NCBI GenBank assembly: GCA_040954595.2
Contig: CM082584.2
Location: 2,728,001 to 2,792,000 of the forward strand
Direction: 5' to 3'
Length of the DNA: 64,000 bases
From: Balanoglossus misakiensis
Lineage: Eukaryota; Hemichordata
Made by a program: the position numbers and the translations under genes. Shown here in pieces: positions 27,690-38,639 of this stretch; within the stretch, counting starts at the first letter, position 1; each line of letters begins with the position of its first letter. Under the pieces are notes generated by a model. It did not search any database and had not been told where the DNA came from. It saw nothing but the letters and a program-made list of their open reading frames with translations.

Positions 27690-28568
27690 TTGTCCTGGCA
27701 GCAGTAGTACTCATGTGAACAAAATCATGACTGCTGTGCTTTTTAACAAAAGGCATATCCACATAAAAGAAGTTCTGGAATAACTGGATCAAAGGACAAG
27801 CGAGAGTCGCAAATAAATTGTTTAAATCAAGTTCTGTAAAAACTTGATCAAAGAACATGTGAAAGTAGTCTAATAATTGTGATATATTCTGGTCATATGG
27901 TGACTCATATCCATAAAAAGAATTTGTGTGGTTTCAATGAGCAGGCTAGAAATAGGAAATATTAGTCTTTTATCGGAGATCAGAAAATCCAATTTGGCTC
28001 AATAAGGTGTACCCAATCACAATTTACTTGAAAACTTGATTAGAAAAAGATTTGTGAAATTTTTCATGAGATTTTTCAAAAATCCAATATGGCAACCAAA
28101 GTGACATGACCACTAATGATATTGTTGTCAAACATTAAACCGCACAGTAAATTAGAACTTGATTTGCCTTGTAGTTGTTGAAAAGATGTCAATTTTTAAG
28201 GGTTATCAGAATATCCAATATGGCCACCATTAAGAAGAAATGGGACAGGCCCAAGCGGTTAGCATGGTTCCAACAGAAAGCAAAGGCTGTTTTGTTGTGG
28301 ATGCCAAGAAATGGTAAAGTAAGCCAGAGGTCACGCAAAATTGTGACACAAATTTTTGATCTTAAACTGATCAGTGTCCAACAAAAACCAGACTTGTAAG
28401 CTCCATTTGTTTACTTGAAATAGCTTATGTACAAAATTATTGTGTTAAAGTTTAATACTTCATTAGTTGTTTCAGTCCTCCAAATTTGAAGACTGTATCT
28501 GCTGTGCATGCCAACTTATGGAAAAGTAGATCAAAGGTCATTGCCATAATTAGCAAAATATTTTGGTT
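27690..28568 (+). repeat. 879-bp tandem duplication, copy 1
   Basis: Near-identical to 28,569-29,447 at an offset of 879 bp, including a shared GTCCTGGCAGCAGTAGTACT start and a GGGACAGGCCCAAGCGG block. The length corresponds to a single derivative unit of the array. Confidence 0.85.
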
Positions 28569-29447
28569 TTGTCCTGGCAGCAGTAGTACTCATGTGAACA
28601 AAATCATGACTGCTGTGCTTTTTAACAAAAGGCATATCCACATAAAAGAAGTTCTGGAATAACTGGATCAAAGGACAAGCGAGAGTCGCAAATAAATTGT
28701 TTAAATCAAGTTCTGTAAAAACTTGATCAAAGAACATGTGAAAGTAGTCTAATAATTGTGATATATTCTGGTCATATGGTGACTCATATCCATAAAAAGA
28801 ATTTGTGTGGTTTCAATGAGCAGGCTAGAAATAGGAAATATTAGTCTTTTATCGGAGATCAGAAAATCCAATTTGGCTCAATAAGGTGTACCCAATCACA
28901 ATTTACTTGAAAACTTGATTAGAAAAAGATTTGTGAAATTTTTCATGAGATTTTTCAAAAATCCAATATGGCAACCAAAGTGACATGACCACTAATGATA
29001 TTGTTGTCAAACATTGAACCGCACAGTAAATTAGAACTTGATTTGCCTTGTAGTTGTTGAAAAGATGTCAATTTTTAAGGGTTATCAGAATATCCAATAT
29101 GGCCACCATTAAGAAGAAATGGGACAGGCCCAAGCGGTTAGCATGGTTCCAACAGAAAGCAAAGGCTGTTTTGTTGTGGATGCCAAGAAATGGTAAAGTA
29201 AGCCAGAGGTCACGCAAAATTGTGACACAAATTTTTGATCTTAAACTGATCAGTGTCCAACAAAAACCAGACTTGTAAGCTCCATTTGTTTACTTGAAAT
29301 AGCTTATGTACAAAATTATTGTGTTAAAGTTTAATACTTCATTAGTTGTTTCAGTCCTCCAAATTTGAAGACTGTATCTGCTGTGCATGCCAACTTATGG
29401 AAAAGTAGATCAAAGGTCATTGCCATAATTAGCAAAATATTTTGGTT
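28569..29447 (+). repeat. 879-bp tandem duplication, copy 2
   Basis: Second copy of the 879-bp unit. Differences from copy 1 are few (for example ACATTGAACC versus ACATTAAACC), so the duplication is recent compared with the divergence between other units of the array. Confidence 0.85.
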
Positions 29448-30931
29448 ATTTCCTGGCAGCAGCAGTACTCATGTGAACAAAATCATGACTGTTGTGCTTT
29501 TTAACAAGAGGCATATCCACATAAAATAAGTTCTGGAATTACTGGATCAAAGGGCATATCCACATAAAATAATTTCTGGAATTACTGGATCAAAGGACAT
29601 GCGAGAGTCGCAAACAAATTGTTTATTCAAGTTTTATTATTGTCATTGAACCGCACAGTAAATTAGAACTTGATTTGCCTTGTAGTTGTTTTATAAGATG
29701 TCAATTTTTAAAGGTTATACGAAAATCCAATATGGCCGCCATGAAGAAGACAATTAAAACTAAAAGCAGCATTGGAGGGACCAAAGCGGTTAGCATGGTT
29801 CCAACAGAAAGCAAAGGCTTTATCTGTTATGGATGCTGAGAAATGGTAAGTAAGCCAGAGGTCACGCAAATTTTGGCCAACAAATTTTGATATCAAACTG
29901 AGCTGTGTCCAACAGAAAACAGACTTCTAAGCTCTTTTGGTTCACTTGAAATAGCTTATGTACATAATTATTGTTTTAAAGTTTAATACTTCATTAGGTG
30001 TTCCAGCCAAAAAAATTTGAAGACTGTATTTGCTGTTTATTCCAAGTAATGGGATAGTAGATCAAAGGTCATTGCCAAAATTATCAAAAGATTTGGGTTA
30101 TGTCCTGGCAGCAAAGGTCATTGCCAAAATTATCAAAAGATTTGGGTTATGTCCTGGCAGCAGTCGTACTCATGTGAACAAAATTATGACTGTTGTGCTT
30201 TTTAACAAGAGGCATATCCACATAAAATAAGTTCTGGAATTACTGGATCAAAGGACATGCGAGAGTCGCAAACACATTGTTTAATCAAGTTCTGTAAAAA
30301 CTTGATCAAAGAACATGTGAAAGTAGTCTAATAATTGTGATATATTCTGGTCATATGGCGACTCATATCCATAAAAAGAATTTGTGTGGTTTCAATGAGC
30401 AGGCTAGAAATAGGAAATTTTAGTCTTTTATTGGAGATCAGAAAATCCAATTTGGCTTCAATAAGGTTTACCCAATCACAATTTACTTGAAAACTTGATT
30501 AGAAATAGATTTTTGAAATTTTTTAATGATATTTTTTCAAAAATCCAAAGCCACATGACCACTAATGATATTATTGTCAAACATTGAACTGCACAGTAAA
30601 TTAGAACTTGATTGGCCCTGTAGTTTTTGAAAAAAATGTCAACTTTTAAAGGTTATCCGAAAATCCAATATGGCCGCCATGAAGAAGACAATTAAAACAT
30701 TTACTAAAAGCAGCATTTGAGGGACCAAAGCGATTAACATGGTTCCAACATAAAAATGCAAGATTCACAGAAGATTACTTCTTTCAGTTTTACAGGAGAT
30801 CATCTAAACTTGTAAAAAAATCTCTCTATTTTTTGCATGGCACCATGGTAAGATATGAAAATTTGCAATGTTTGATGTTCCGTGTCTCAATCATGTTTTA
30901 TCTAATTTTCACGAAATTTCCAGATTATATT

Positions 30932-31361
30932 GAACACCTATTGCCTGGCCATGAGGGCCATAGCGGCCGTTTATTACACCGGAGGGGTTGTGAGTTACCA
31001 GAATCATATGCTATTTCCCGAGGCCGCAGGCCGTGGGAAATAGCGTATGATTCTGGTAACTCACAGCCACGTGGGGGTAAAAACGGCTGCTATGGCCCGA
31101 ATATAGGCCAGGCTATAGGTGTTTTATAATAAACCTCATGCTGACAGTTTTGGAAAATCATGCAATTTTCTCTTGAGGTTGGCAGACGACATCTTCAGCG
31201 GTGGCCATTGTGTCAGACGCGAAGCTGATTGACGTGACCACGTTTGTCATGTGACCGGTTTATATTTTTTCTGCTATTTCCCTAACGGTTCATAGTCGAT
31301 TCTATTTTCCTATCACGTGACGGATTCTGGCGAATCACGGCACAGTATTAGCATGAGGTAT
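30932..31361. mobile_element. Fold-back element inserted in unit C copy 2
   Basis: Comparison with the uninterrupted copies places the insertion exactly. The flanks are ATTATATT on the left and ATTATAAT on the right, an 8-bp target duplication with one mismatch. The left half forms a long imperfect palindrome whose core has 31-base arms (30,989-31,019 and 31,035-31,065) differing at one position, around a 15-base loop; outer parts such as AACACCTATTGCCTGGCC and GGCCAGGCTATAGGTGTT also pair. The right half is bracketed by AACCTCATGCT near 31,132 and AGCATGAGGT at 31,350. An 8-bp duplication fits hAT or P-type elements, but the ends are too weak to assign a superfamily. Confidence 0.75.
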
Positions 31362-32019
31362 ATTATAATACAATATATGTGCAGATACAGATAGTGACTT
31401 AAGTTTTTGATATCTGGATTATAATTTAAATTCCCAGGCGCTCAAATATGGTAAACCTAGCATTTTACCATTGCAAATGGGCGGCCATATTGGGTTGACA
31501 TTTCATTAGATGGCAATATTTTTTTATACACTGCAATTTGCTGAAAATCAGTTCAATCACTGTAGTAAGTGGAAATATTTAAAGTCTTGTGTATTTTAGC
31601 AATCATAAAGCTGATATTACTACCAAAAACATTTTATACAGTTACTTCTGAACAGCAAAAATTGCCATCATTCAAGTCAAAGTCTCAGATCGGCCCTTTT
31701 GCTTGCCTGTGTCGAGTGGATATCAAAAGTGGAGAAAGTTGGATAGTTTAATTTCTACATGTTACCTGTACTATCCTTGTAGACTATTAACATTAACAAG
31801 AATTTCATATTAAATTTTGGTATGATATGCATGGAAAGACTGGCTGGCTATAAATCATGAAAATGGACGCCGTTGCACCATACAGTTTTTACTGCACACA
31901 CATGTATTTTAAGCACACTGTGTCTTTCATGTATTCCACTTTTCTCCCTTCCTTGCTGGCTTTGTCTATTTCTTTTCTGACTGCGTCTTTATGAAATTAC
32001 TGATTTTTTTTTGGTAATT

Positions 32020-32228
32020 CAACTTCTGGCTCAAATAAATGTACTAGAGCTGGTAAGGTTTCCTGAACATTAATCCCTGTATCTTTAACGCAGGTGTGCA
32101 AGTTCATATAAAGTTCATTGGTTAAAGGAATATTATGAGCTGATAAATTTACTAAGCTCTTCTTTCCAGTTAGAAGCTCTGCTATATTATCAACTACTCT
32201 CAATGCTACTTCAATAATGTTGCCTGTG
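32020..32228 (-). pseudogene. Unrecognised exon-like open frame in unit C, copy 2
   Basis: Same minus-strand frame as at 26,813-27,024, with a possible acceptor TTTGCACAG at its head and open to FEPEVELPKKNQ and a stop. No domain is recognised. Conservation of the open frame in three copies could be due to recent duplication alone, especially between copies 2 and 3. Confidence 0.3.
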
Positions 32229-32597
32229 CAAATTGACAATCAAAATATCCATTAGTTAGACAACATATTTGGTTGGGTAATTACAGAATAATTACTTTAA
32301 TTCCATGCATACTCTACCTAAACTCAAATTAGAATATATAACTGAAATTATAATTATAAACAGGTCTATGAAATGCTAAGAAAATGTAAAATCTAGGAAA
32401 GAACACCCATGGGCATTCAGCTCTTAGCAGATAACATCAGTCACTTTGAAGACATGTCACTTCCCAGACTTTACTAAAAAAACTTCAAACTCTGAAGTGA
32501 AACGCATCTCCAAAAAATCCAATATGGCAACCATGAAGAAGACAATTAAAGCAACATGCTGCATTGCAGGGGCCAAAGTGGTTTGCATGGTTCCAAC

Positions 32598-33929
32598 ATA
32601 AAAATGCAAGATTCACAGAAGATAACTTCTTTCAGTTTTACAGGAGATCATCTAAACTTGTAAAAAAAATCTCTCTATTTTTTGCATGGCACCATGGTAA
32701 AATATGAAAATTTGCAATGTTTGATCTTCTGTGTCTCGATCATGTTTGATCTAATTTTCACGAAATTTTCAGATTATATTACAATATATGTGCAGATACA
32801 GATAGTGACTTAAGTTTTTGATATCTGGATTATAATTTAAATTCCCAGGCGCTCAAATATGGTAAACCTAGCATTTTACCATTGCAAATAGGCGGCCTTA
32901 ATTGGGTTGACATTTCATTAGATGGCAATATTTGTTTATACACTGCAATTTGCTGAAAATCAGTTCAATCACTGTAGTAAGTGGAAATATTTAAATTCTG
33001 ATGTATTTTTAGCAATCATAAAGCTGATATTACTACCAAATAAATGCTATACAGTTACTTCTGGACAGCAAAAATTGCCATCATTCAAGTCATAGTCTCA
33101 GATCGGCCCTTTTGCTTGCCTGTGTCGAGCGGATATCAAAAGTGGAGAAAGTTTGATAGTTTAATTTCAACATGTTACCTGTACTATCCTTGTAGACTAT
33201 TAACATTAACAAGAATTTCATATTAAATTTTGGTATGATATGCATGGAAAGACTGGCTGGCTATAAATCATGAAAATTGACGCCGTTGCACCATACAGTT
33301 TTTACTGCACACACACGTATTTTAAGCAAACTGTGTCGTTCATGTATTCCACTTTTCTCCCTTCCTTGCTGGCTTTCTCTGTTTCTTTTCTGACTGTGTC
33401 TTTATGAAATTACTGATTTTTTTTTGGTAATTCAATTTCTGGCTCAAATAAATGTACTAGAGCTGGTAAGGTTTCCTGAACATTAATCCCTGTATCTTTA
33501 ACGCAGGTGTGCAAGTTCATATAAAGTTCATTGGTTAAAGGAATATTATGAGCTGATAAATTTACTAAGCTCTTCTTTCCAGTTAGAAGCTCTGCTATAT
33601 TATCAACTACTCTTAATGCTACTTCAATAATGTTGCCTGTGCAAATTGACAATCAAAATATCCATTAGTTAGACAACATATTTGGTTGGGTAATTACAGA
33701 ATAATTACTTTAATTCCATGCATACCCTTCCTAAACTCAAATTAGAATATATAACTGAAATTATAATTATACACAGGTCTATGAAATGCTAAGAAAATGT
33801 AAAATCTAGGAAAGAACACCCATGGGCATTCAGCTCTTAGCAGATAACATCAATCACTTTGAAGACATGTCACTTCCCAGACTTTACTAAAAAATACTTC
33901 CAACTCTGAAGTAAAACGCATCTCCAAGT
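32598..33929. repeat. Unit C repeat, copy 3
   Basis: Collinear with copies 1 and 2, without the fold-back insertion and with the short GG at the T-run. It ends near GCATCTCCAAG, after which the sequence becomes unique. The offset from copy 2 measured at the minus-strand frame is 1,413 bp. Confidence 0.8.
33433..33641 (-). pseudogene. Unrecognised exon-like open frame in unit C, copy 3
   Basis: Third copy of the frame described at 26,813-27,024, differing from copy 2 by about one residue (FEPEIELP versus FEPEVELP). Function unknown. Confidence 0.3.
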
Positions 33930-34400
33930 TGCATACACAATACTATAATATACTGTTAGAGATTTATAATGTTTTAAGTGAAAAAAATACAGAGATGTAA
34001 ATACCCCTGCCATTTATTCAGTGACATGTAATGCTGCCATTATGCACTGATTGACTCTAGCCACTTTCCCAGTAGGAGGAAAAAGACCATATGCCGACTT
34101 CAGCATAAAAATCTCAGTTTACTCTGGCTAATTATATTGGAGTTCTTATCAGTGTTTCGGGACGCTTAGATGATAATCGTTGAAATGGACAACACCAACA
34201 TATGACGTTAACAAGCGGGAAGAAACAAAAGTTACTCAGTTTTTGGCATTTTATTTTTATTTGCAAGACCGAGAAATTAAAATATGACAAGTTTAGAAAT
34301 CAATCAGATTATACAGCATGTCCCACTTTGAATGGTGGCCATATTGGATTCTGAACTCCCTAGTAATATAAACATATAGTGTACTTAGTGAGTCTCAGTA
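33930..34400. other. Non-coding stretch
   Basis: No gene or repeat recognised; AT-rich unique sequence following unit C copy 3. Confidence 0.5.
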
Positions 34401-34960
34401 TAGGGTAATCAACACAATCAGACAAAACTTGGGTTACCCATTGGAATATTCCTATCAAATTTCAAAGCAATCCCATATGCAGTTTCAGAAAAATCAGTAT
34501 TTTCTCCAAAATTGTATAATATCTTACTTCAATCGCTTCAGGGAACATGCCTACCAAAGCTCAAGGCGATCTGACATGCAGTTTGAAAGAAAATAATTTT
34601 TGATGAAAAATTCCACAACTTTCACACAAAACGCAAATATGTAAATTTCAAGTATTTTTTTTAAACATCTCATTTAATTATCCCCAAGGAACAAGCCTAC
34701 CAAATTTGAAAGCAATCTCACAAGCGGTTTTAGAGGAAACAATTTTTGACCAAAAATGGCAAAAATTGCTACAAAATTATAAATATGCACATTTTTCATC
34801 AACCAGGTTTTCATCAACTGGGACCACACATACAAAAGTATGCTTCCAAGCAACACGACTCTAGGAGAAAAAATCCTTGTCGCCCTGGTCAAAAAATTGG
34901 CTTATACTAAAACATCAAATCGGTTATCTCTCAAAGCTAAAAGGGTTATCACCAAACAGA
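34400..34960. repeat. Dispersed repeat with internal ~100-bp modules, copy 1
   Basis: A phrase resembling GGAACATGCCTACCAAA...TTCAAAGCAATCTGACA recurs about every 100-150 bp (near 34,440, 34,550 and 34,690). The same family is found at 38,030-38,580. No coding potential is seen. Confidence 0.6.
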
Positions 34961-35099
34961 TTACAATGCCTAAGTTAAAATGTTTAAGACATTTTCTTTA
35001 GTTGTGGTTTTGGTTTTATCGGTTTTCCCAATAAAAATTAGGATAATTTTTTAAGTATGCCAACGGAGAGGTGGAAATCTCACCAGAAAAGCGAAAATA

Positions 35100-36420
35100 C
35101 ACCAACCACGTTTAAACCGTAAAATTAAAAAAAAAACACCTGCAAACACCGAGGTGACTCATATAAAAACCTCAAAGAACGTATGGAATTATGTATGGAA
35201 AAATACCGTGGTTTCCTGACCTTCCGCTAAACAAAGACTATACGTATGGAACTATCGTTCCGTCCACCAGCAAAGAGACTTTCCAGAGAAAAACGTTCTA
35301 CCCGTACCTTATGTCGCCATAGTGACGTGCCATTTTGCCACAACCGTTCGACAGTATGGTCGACTATTTTGACACTAAACATCCTGCAGCGCTGCCATCC
35401 TTTTCAATCTCACAAACTGGCCCTACGTGCGCTTAGGCAAGAGGCCTAGCAATAAAATTCTCACAAAATATAACCCTATAAATATGACTAGACTTTCTCG
35501 ATTATGACTTCCTGGTCTCCTGATTCGGGAGCCAGCGCAGCCATACCCAGAATAGCCGAGAGGCTAGCTGCACGCCCGTAGCTCGGAATTGTTTCTGGAA
35601 TTAAACCTACTTCTGTTCAACTACAAGGTGTTGTACGGATAGCTGCAAGTCACCCAATACCAGACAAAACAATCGAGTGACGGTAACATAGCTAAATAGG
35701 CTATTGTACTAAAAGCAATGATTCGATTATGAGCCTACCGAAAAGACGTCTTGATCCCGCGGCAAGTAGAAGGAAAGTGGTCGAAACCCGGCGTCGCACA
35801 CCGGAAACGGATCAATGATCACCTGTTGTTATGGTGAGTAGAACGTGTTACCCAATCACAGACCAAAGTTAGCATTACGACACACTAATGAATATGCATA
35901 CATGCTACAGCTGCATATTTTATTTCTTTAGAACGCTCTGGAACATGCTCGCATTCGAAAGAATATCTCATTTGCTTTTTGAGTGTGAGTGCCTCATTGT
36001 CTACACAATAAAATCGGGGGGGGGGGGGGGCACAGTGGGTAATTTCTACCACAGCCACGCATTTCAAACCAGGCAAGCGAACTGCAAACTTCCGATGTCT
36101 GAGCAACGGGTTTGATGTGCCTTGTGTTGTGAACACTTATTCGACTTCGAGGAAACAGAGCTATAATACTTCCTAATGTGTTTCTCTTTCTGTGTCATTT
36201 TGGTCAGTCAGACCACGATACCCGAGATCGTAAACTGCTTGGGTTAGGTCGCTTAGGAGGCTGCAACTGCGGCCACAGGTCATGTCGGTGTGTGTTGTAA
36301 ACAAACATGGTAAATGCCTCCCGCACAGCAACACGCTCGCTCTACCAGCAGTCACTGTGCTCTACCGTACTGTCGATCGTTTCCATGTCAGTTTCACGTT
36401 GGCTCGTTATAATGTCCCTA
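35100..36420. other. CpG-richer non-coding region
   Basis: Base composition is less AT-rich than the neighbours and CpG is frequent. Short plus-strand frames exist (for example 35,246-35,449) but show no recognisable domain. It could be an unmethylated or promoter-like island, but no transcription start signal is convincing. Confidence 0.3.
36016..36030 (+). repeat. Poly-G run (15 G)
   Basis: Fifteen consecutive G after AAAATC. It is one of four long G-runs in the window, all on the plus strand. Confidence 0.95.
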
Positions 36421-36862
36421 TGCTTATCGTAATCTCGGGATCGTAATTATTATTTTATTATTATTATGATTATTATTTATCTTTATTTCAGACACAACCG
36501 TCCATAGAAATAGGTTACAAAAACTGACAAAAACACTAGAAAAGTAATAAATAAAATAAATGTAAAAAATATAATAGTTTTAAGAATCAATGTAAAATGT
36601 CAATCCAGTGGGTATGTAGTCCATAAAAGCGCATATCTCATGAGACAAGACGATTGATCAAAACATTGGGACTAGTACAGAGACGAACAGAAAAATTAAA
36701 AGCGACTTTTCTTCTCATGACGGAGAAGCAGTTTACGGCGTTTAGAACAAATATTTTAGAGGCACTTTCGTGTCCGGGTGACCAAGAAGTCTTCGAAGTG
36801 CATTGTTGTGACATACGATGATATTCCGGATATTATAATCGCACCATAAATGAAAGTCATAA

Positions 36863-37414
36863 ATGTTATTACAAAAAGCATTAAATAAACGCAATTTCAC
36901 ATCGACAGAACACGAATTGAACTTTCTCAGGAGAAAATTAGGCCTAGCCCTTCCACATGTTATGTATTCGTGTTATGATAGTCCCACTGATCTGACAACA
37001 CGCTCGCTTTTATTGTGGCCTTTTGTCCCGTTCGCCAGCACTGTGTATAGGCCTGCGTTTTCCGTTAACAGACTATCCCGTTCGCCAACTTTACTGAACT
37101 GCAAATTGAAGAATCGGTTTGCAGCTAGGACGAAACGGCCGGGGTCGCGTACATTAAAGGCCGAACCAATAAGAATAAGTGCCGTAACGACTTGTTACCG
37201 ACTGGGACGGCTACGAGCCAAGAGCATATTGCAGCTCAGTGTGGCAGGGCCGGTGGTGTGTCTTACGGGCGATGTCTCCACACACTGTACTGCTCTGTTT
37301 GATAAGAGTGTCCAAGCTTCGGACCACGGTCATGTTCGGACTTATGTCTTAACTTTGCTTTGTAAACACATTACCAACGTACAACCCCTCCATGTTTGCA
37401 GAGAAATTAGATGA
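36863..37414 (+). CDS. Unrecognised 183-codon open frame
   Basis: The longest open frame outside the transposase gene, from ATG to a stop, in moderately GC-rich sequence. It is rich in Arg, Leu, Thr and Ser, with an early FLRRKLG stretch and scattered Cys. I see no signal peptide, clear domain or splice signals, and no neighbouring gene that would suggest a role. It may be a chance frame, favoured by the lower AT content here, or part of a decayed mobile element. Confidence 0.2.
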   Translation: MLLQKALNKRNFTSTEHELNFLRRKLGLALPHVMYSCYDSPTDLTTRSLLLWPFVPFASTVYRPAFSVNRLSRSPTLLNCKLKNRFAARTKRPGSRTLKAEPIRISAVTTCYRLGRLRAKSILQLSVAGPVVCLTGDVSTHCTALFDKSVQASDHGHVRTYVLTLLCKHITNVQPLHVCREIR

Positions 37415-37559
37415 AGTCACATGGCGGAGTTCTCATCCTATCGGGATGCGTTTATCTCTGAATCGGCTGCTTTTCCATCGTCGAGTTTGATTTCATGTCC
37501 GATTCATAGTCGAGTTTTATGATGATCCCTGATTGATATATATTTTTTTCGGGCGCGCC

Positions 37560-37577
37560 GGGGGGGGGGGGGGGGGG
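37560..37577 (+). repeat. Poly-G run (18 G)
   Basis: Eighteen consecutive G directly after GGGCGCGCC. Two overlapping minus-strand frames here are proline stretches read from this run and are not considered genes. Confidence 0.95.
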
Positions 37578-38029
37578 TTCCATGGGATTGATAATTCGAG
37601 GCAGGAGAAGAAATATGTCGACAGCGCAAATTGCCATTTTCTCGCTTTGTTTCGTCGATTTTGACAACTTCGCTCTGCATTGGTCGAGTGGTCTTAAATT
37701 TTACCCATCTAACAAAACAACTTTGTAGTCTATAAAGTGCTCCCAGCTGGAATAAACGTCGATTCAATTCGATTCATCATGAATTTGATCAAATTTTCTA
37801 AAAAACTCACTTGCGGGCGCTGCTCTCAATGAAAGCAGGTAACGTAACACAAACTGGTCGTTTTTTCATACTTGTGCTATATTAAAGTAGGAAGCGTGGC
37901 CAACGTTTGGACTTAATTTGTTGTTATTGACCTAATACCACACGAGCTGATATGACCTAATTTCAAAAAACTGTCCCAAAACTGCCAAACTCAAATATTC
38001 AAACATCACCATAATTGTACAATATCTTA

Positions 38030-38580
38030 CATCAATCAGTATAAGGAACATGCTTACCGAAGTTCAAAGCAATCTAACAAGTGGTTTCAAGGACAAAAAC
38101 TTCTGACGAAAAATTGCAACAGTTAGGCCCTACCTCAAGAACATAAATATGCACATTTCAGCAAAAATTTAACACAACTCACAATTGCTTAACCCTGAAA
38201 ACATGCCTACCAATTTTCAAAGCAATCTGACAAGCGATTTCCGAGAAAACGAATTTTGACCAAAAATTGCAAAATTTGGCCCATAATTACAAATACGCAA
38301 ACTTAGCAACAATTTGAAAAAAAAAACAAAGATCACCTATAGGAAGCTTTATAATTATACTGAATTTTTTTTAGAGAAATCGACCAATCACTTTCATAGA
38401 AGATGTGGAAAAAATGACAAAAGTCATAAAAAGTAGAAAATTCACGATATAAGGTCAAAACTTATAGAGCTCTGTGATGTTGGCAGAAGATATATGCATA
38501 CCAATTTTCAAAGAAATCTGACCAGTAGTTTTCAGCTAATGTGTCCGAGATCAGACAAAAACAGAGAACAGAACAGCCAA
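38030..38580. repeat. Dispersed repeat with internal ~100-bp modules, copy 2
   Basis: It shares phrases with 34,400-34,960, such as GGAACATGCTTACC, TTCAAAGCAATCT and CAAGTGGTTT, again in several tandem-like modules. It ends near AGCTAATGTGTCCGAGATC, followed by a short duplication of AGAACAGAACAGCC. Confidence 0.6.
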
Positions 38581-38639
38581 AGTGAGAGAACAGAATAGCC
38601 AAAACTATCACCAGCGCTTAACTCCACATCTGAAAGCAA

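Larger units (their letters stand above)
27312..30744 (+). repeat. Family R derivative array, second part
   Basis: The unit landmarks of the 15.5-25.4 kb array resume here: AATATGGCAACCATGAAG near 27,316, then similar blocks near 28,220, 29,100, 29,735 and 30,670. The array is therefore split by unit C copy 1. Around 29,550 a short local duplication repeats GGCATATCCACATAAAATAA; near 30,100 another repeats CAAAGGTCATTGCCAAAATT. Confidence 0.75.
30752..32516. repeat. Unit C repeat, copy 2 (interrupted)
   Basis: It starts AAGATTCACAGAAGATTAC as in copy 1 and continues collinearly apart from a 430-bp fold-back insertion at 30,932-31,361. Its T-run is short and the G-run is only two bases. The minus-strand exon-like frame is intact at 32,020-32,230. 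Copies 2 and 3 are both preceded by the phrase CATGGTTCCAACATAAAAATG, so they share one junction with family R sequence and arose by tandem duplication. Confidence 0.8.

Noticed and set aside
15541-30744. Short open frames of 60-127 codons in the family R array
   Set aside because: They occur in register with the repeat units on both strands, vary by frameshift and contain no domain.
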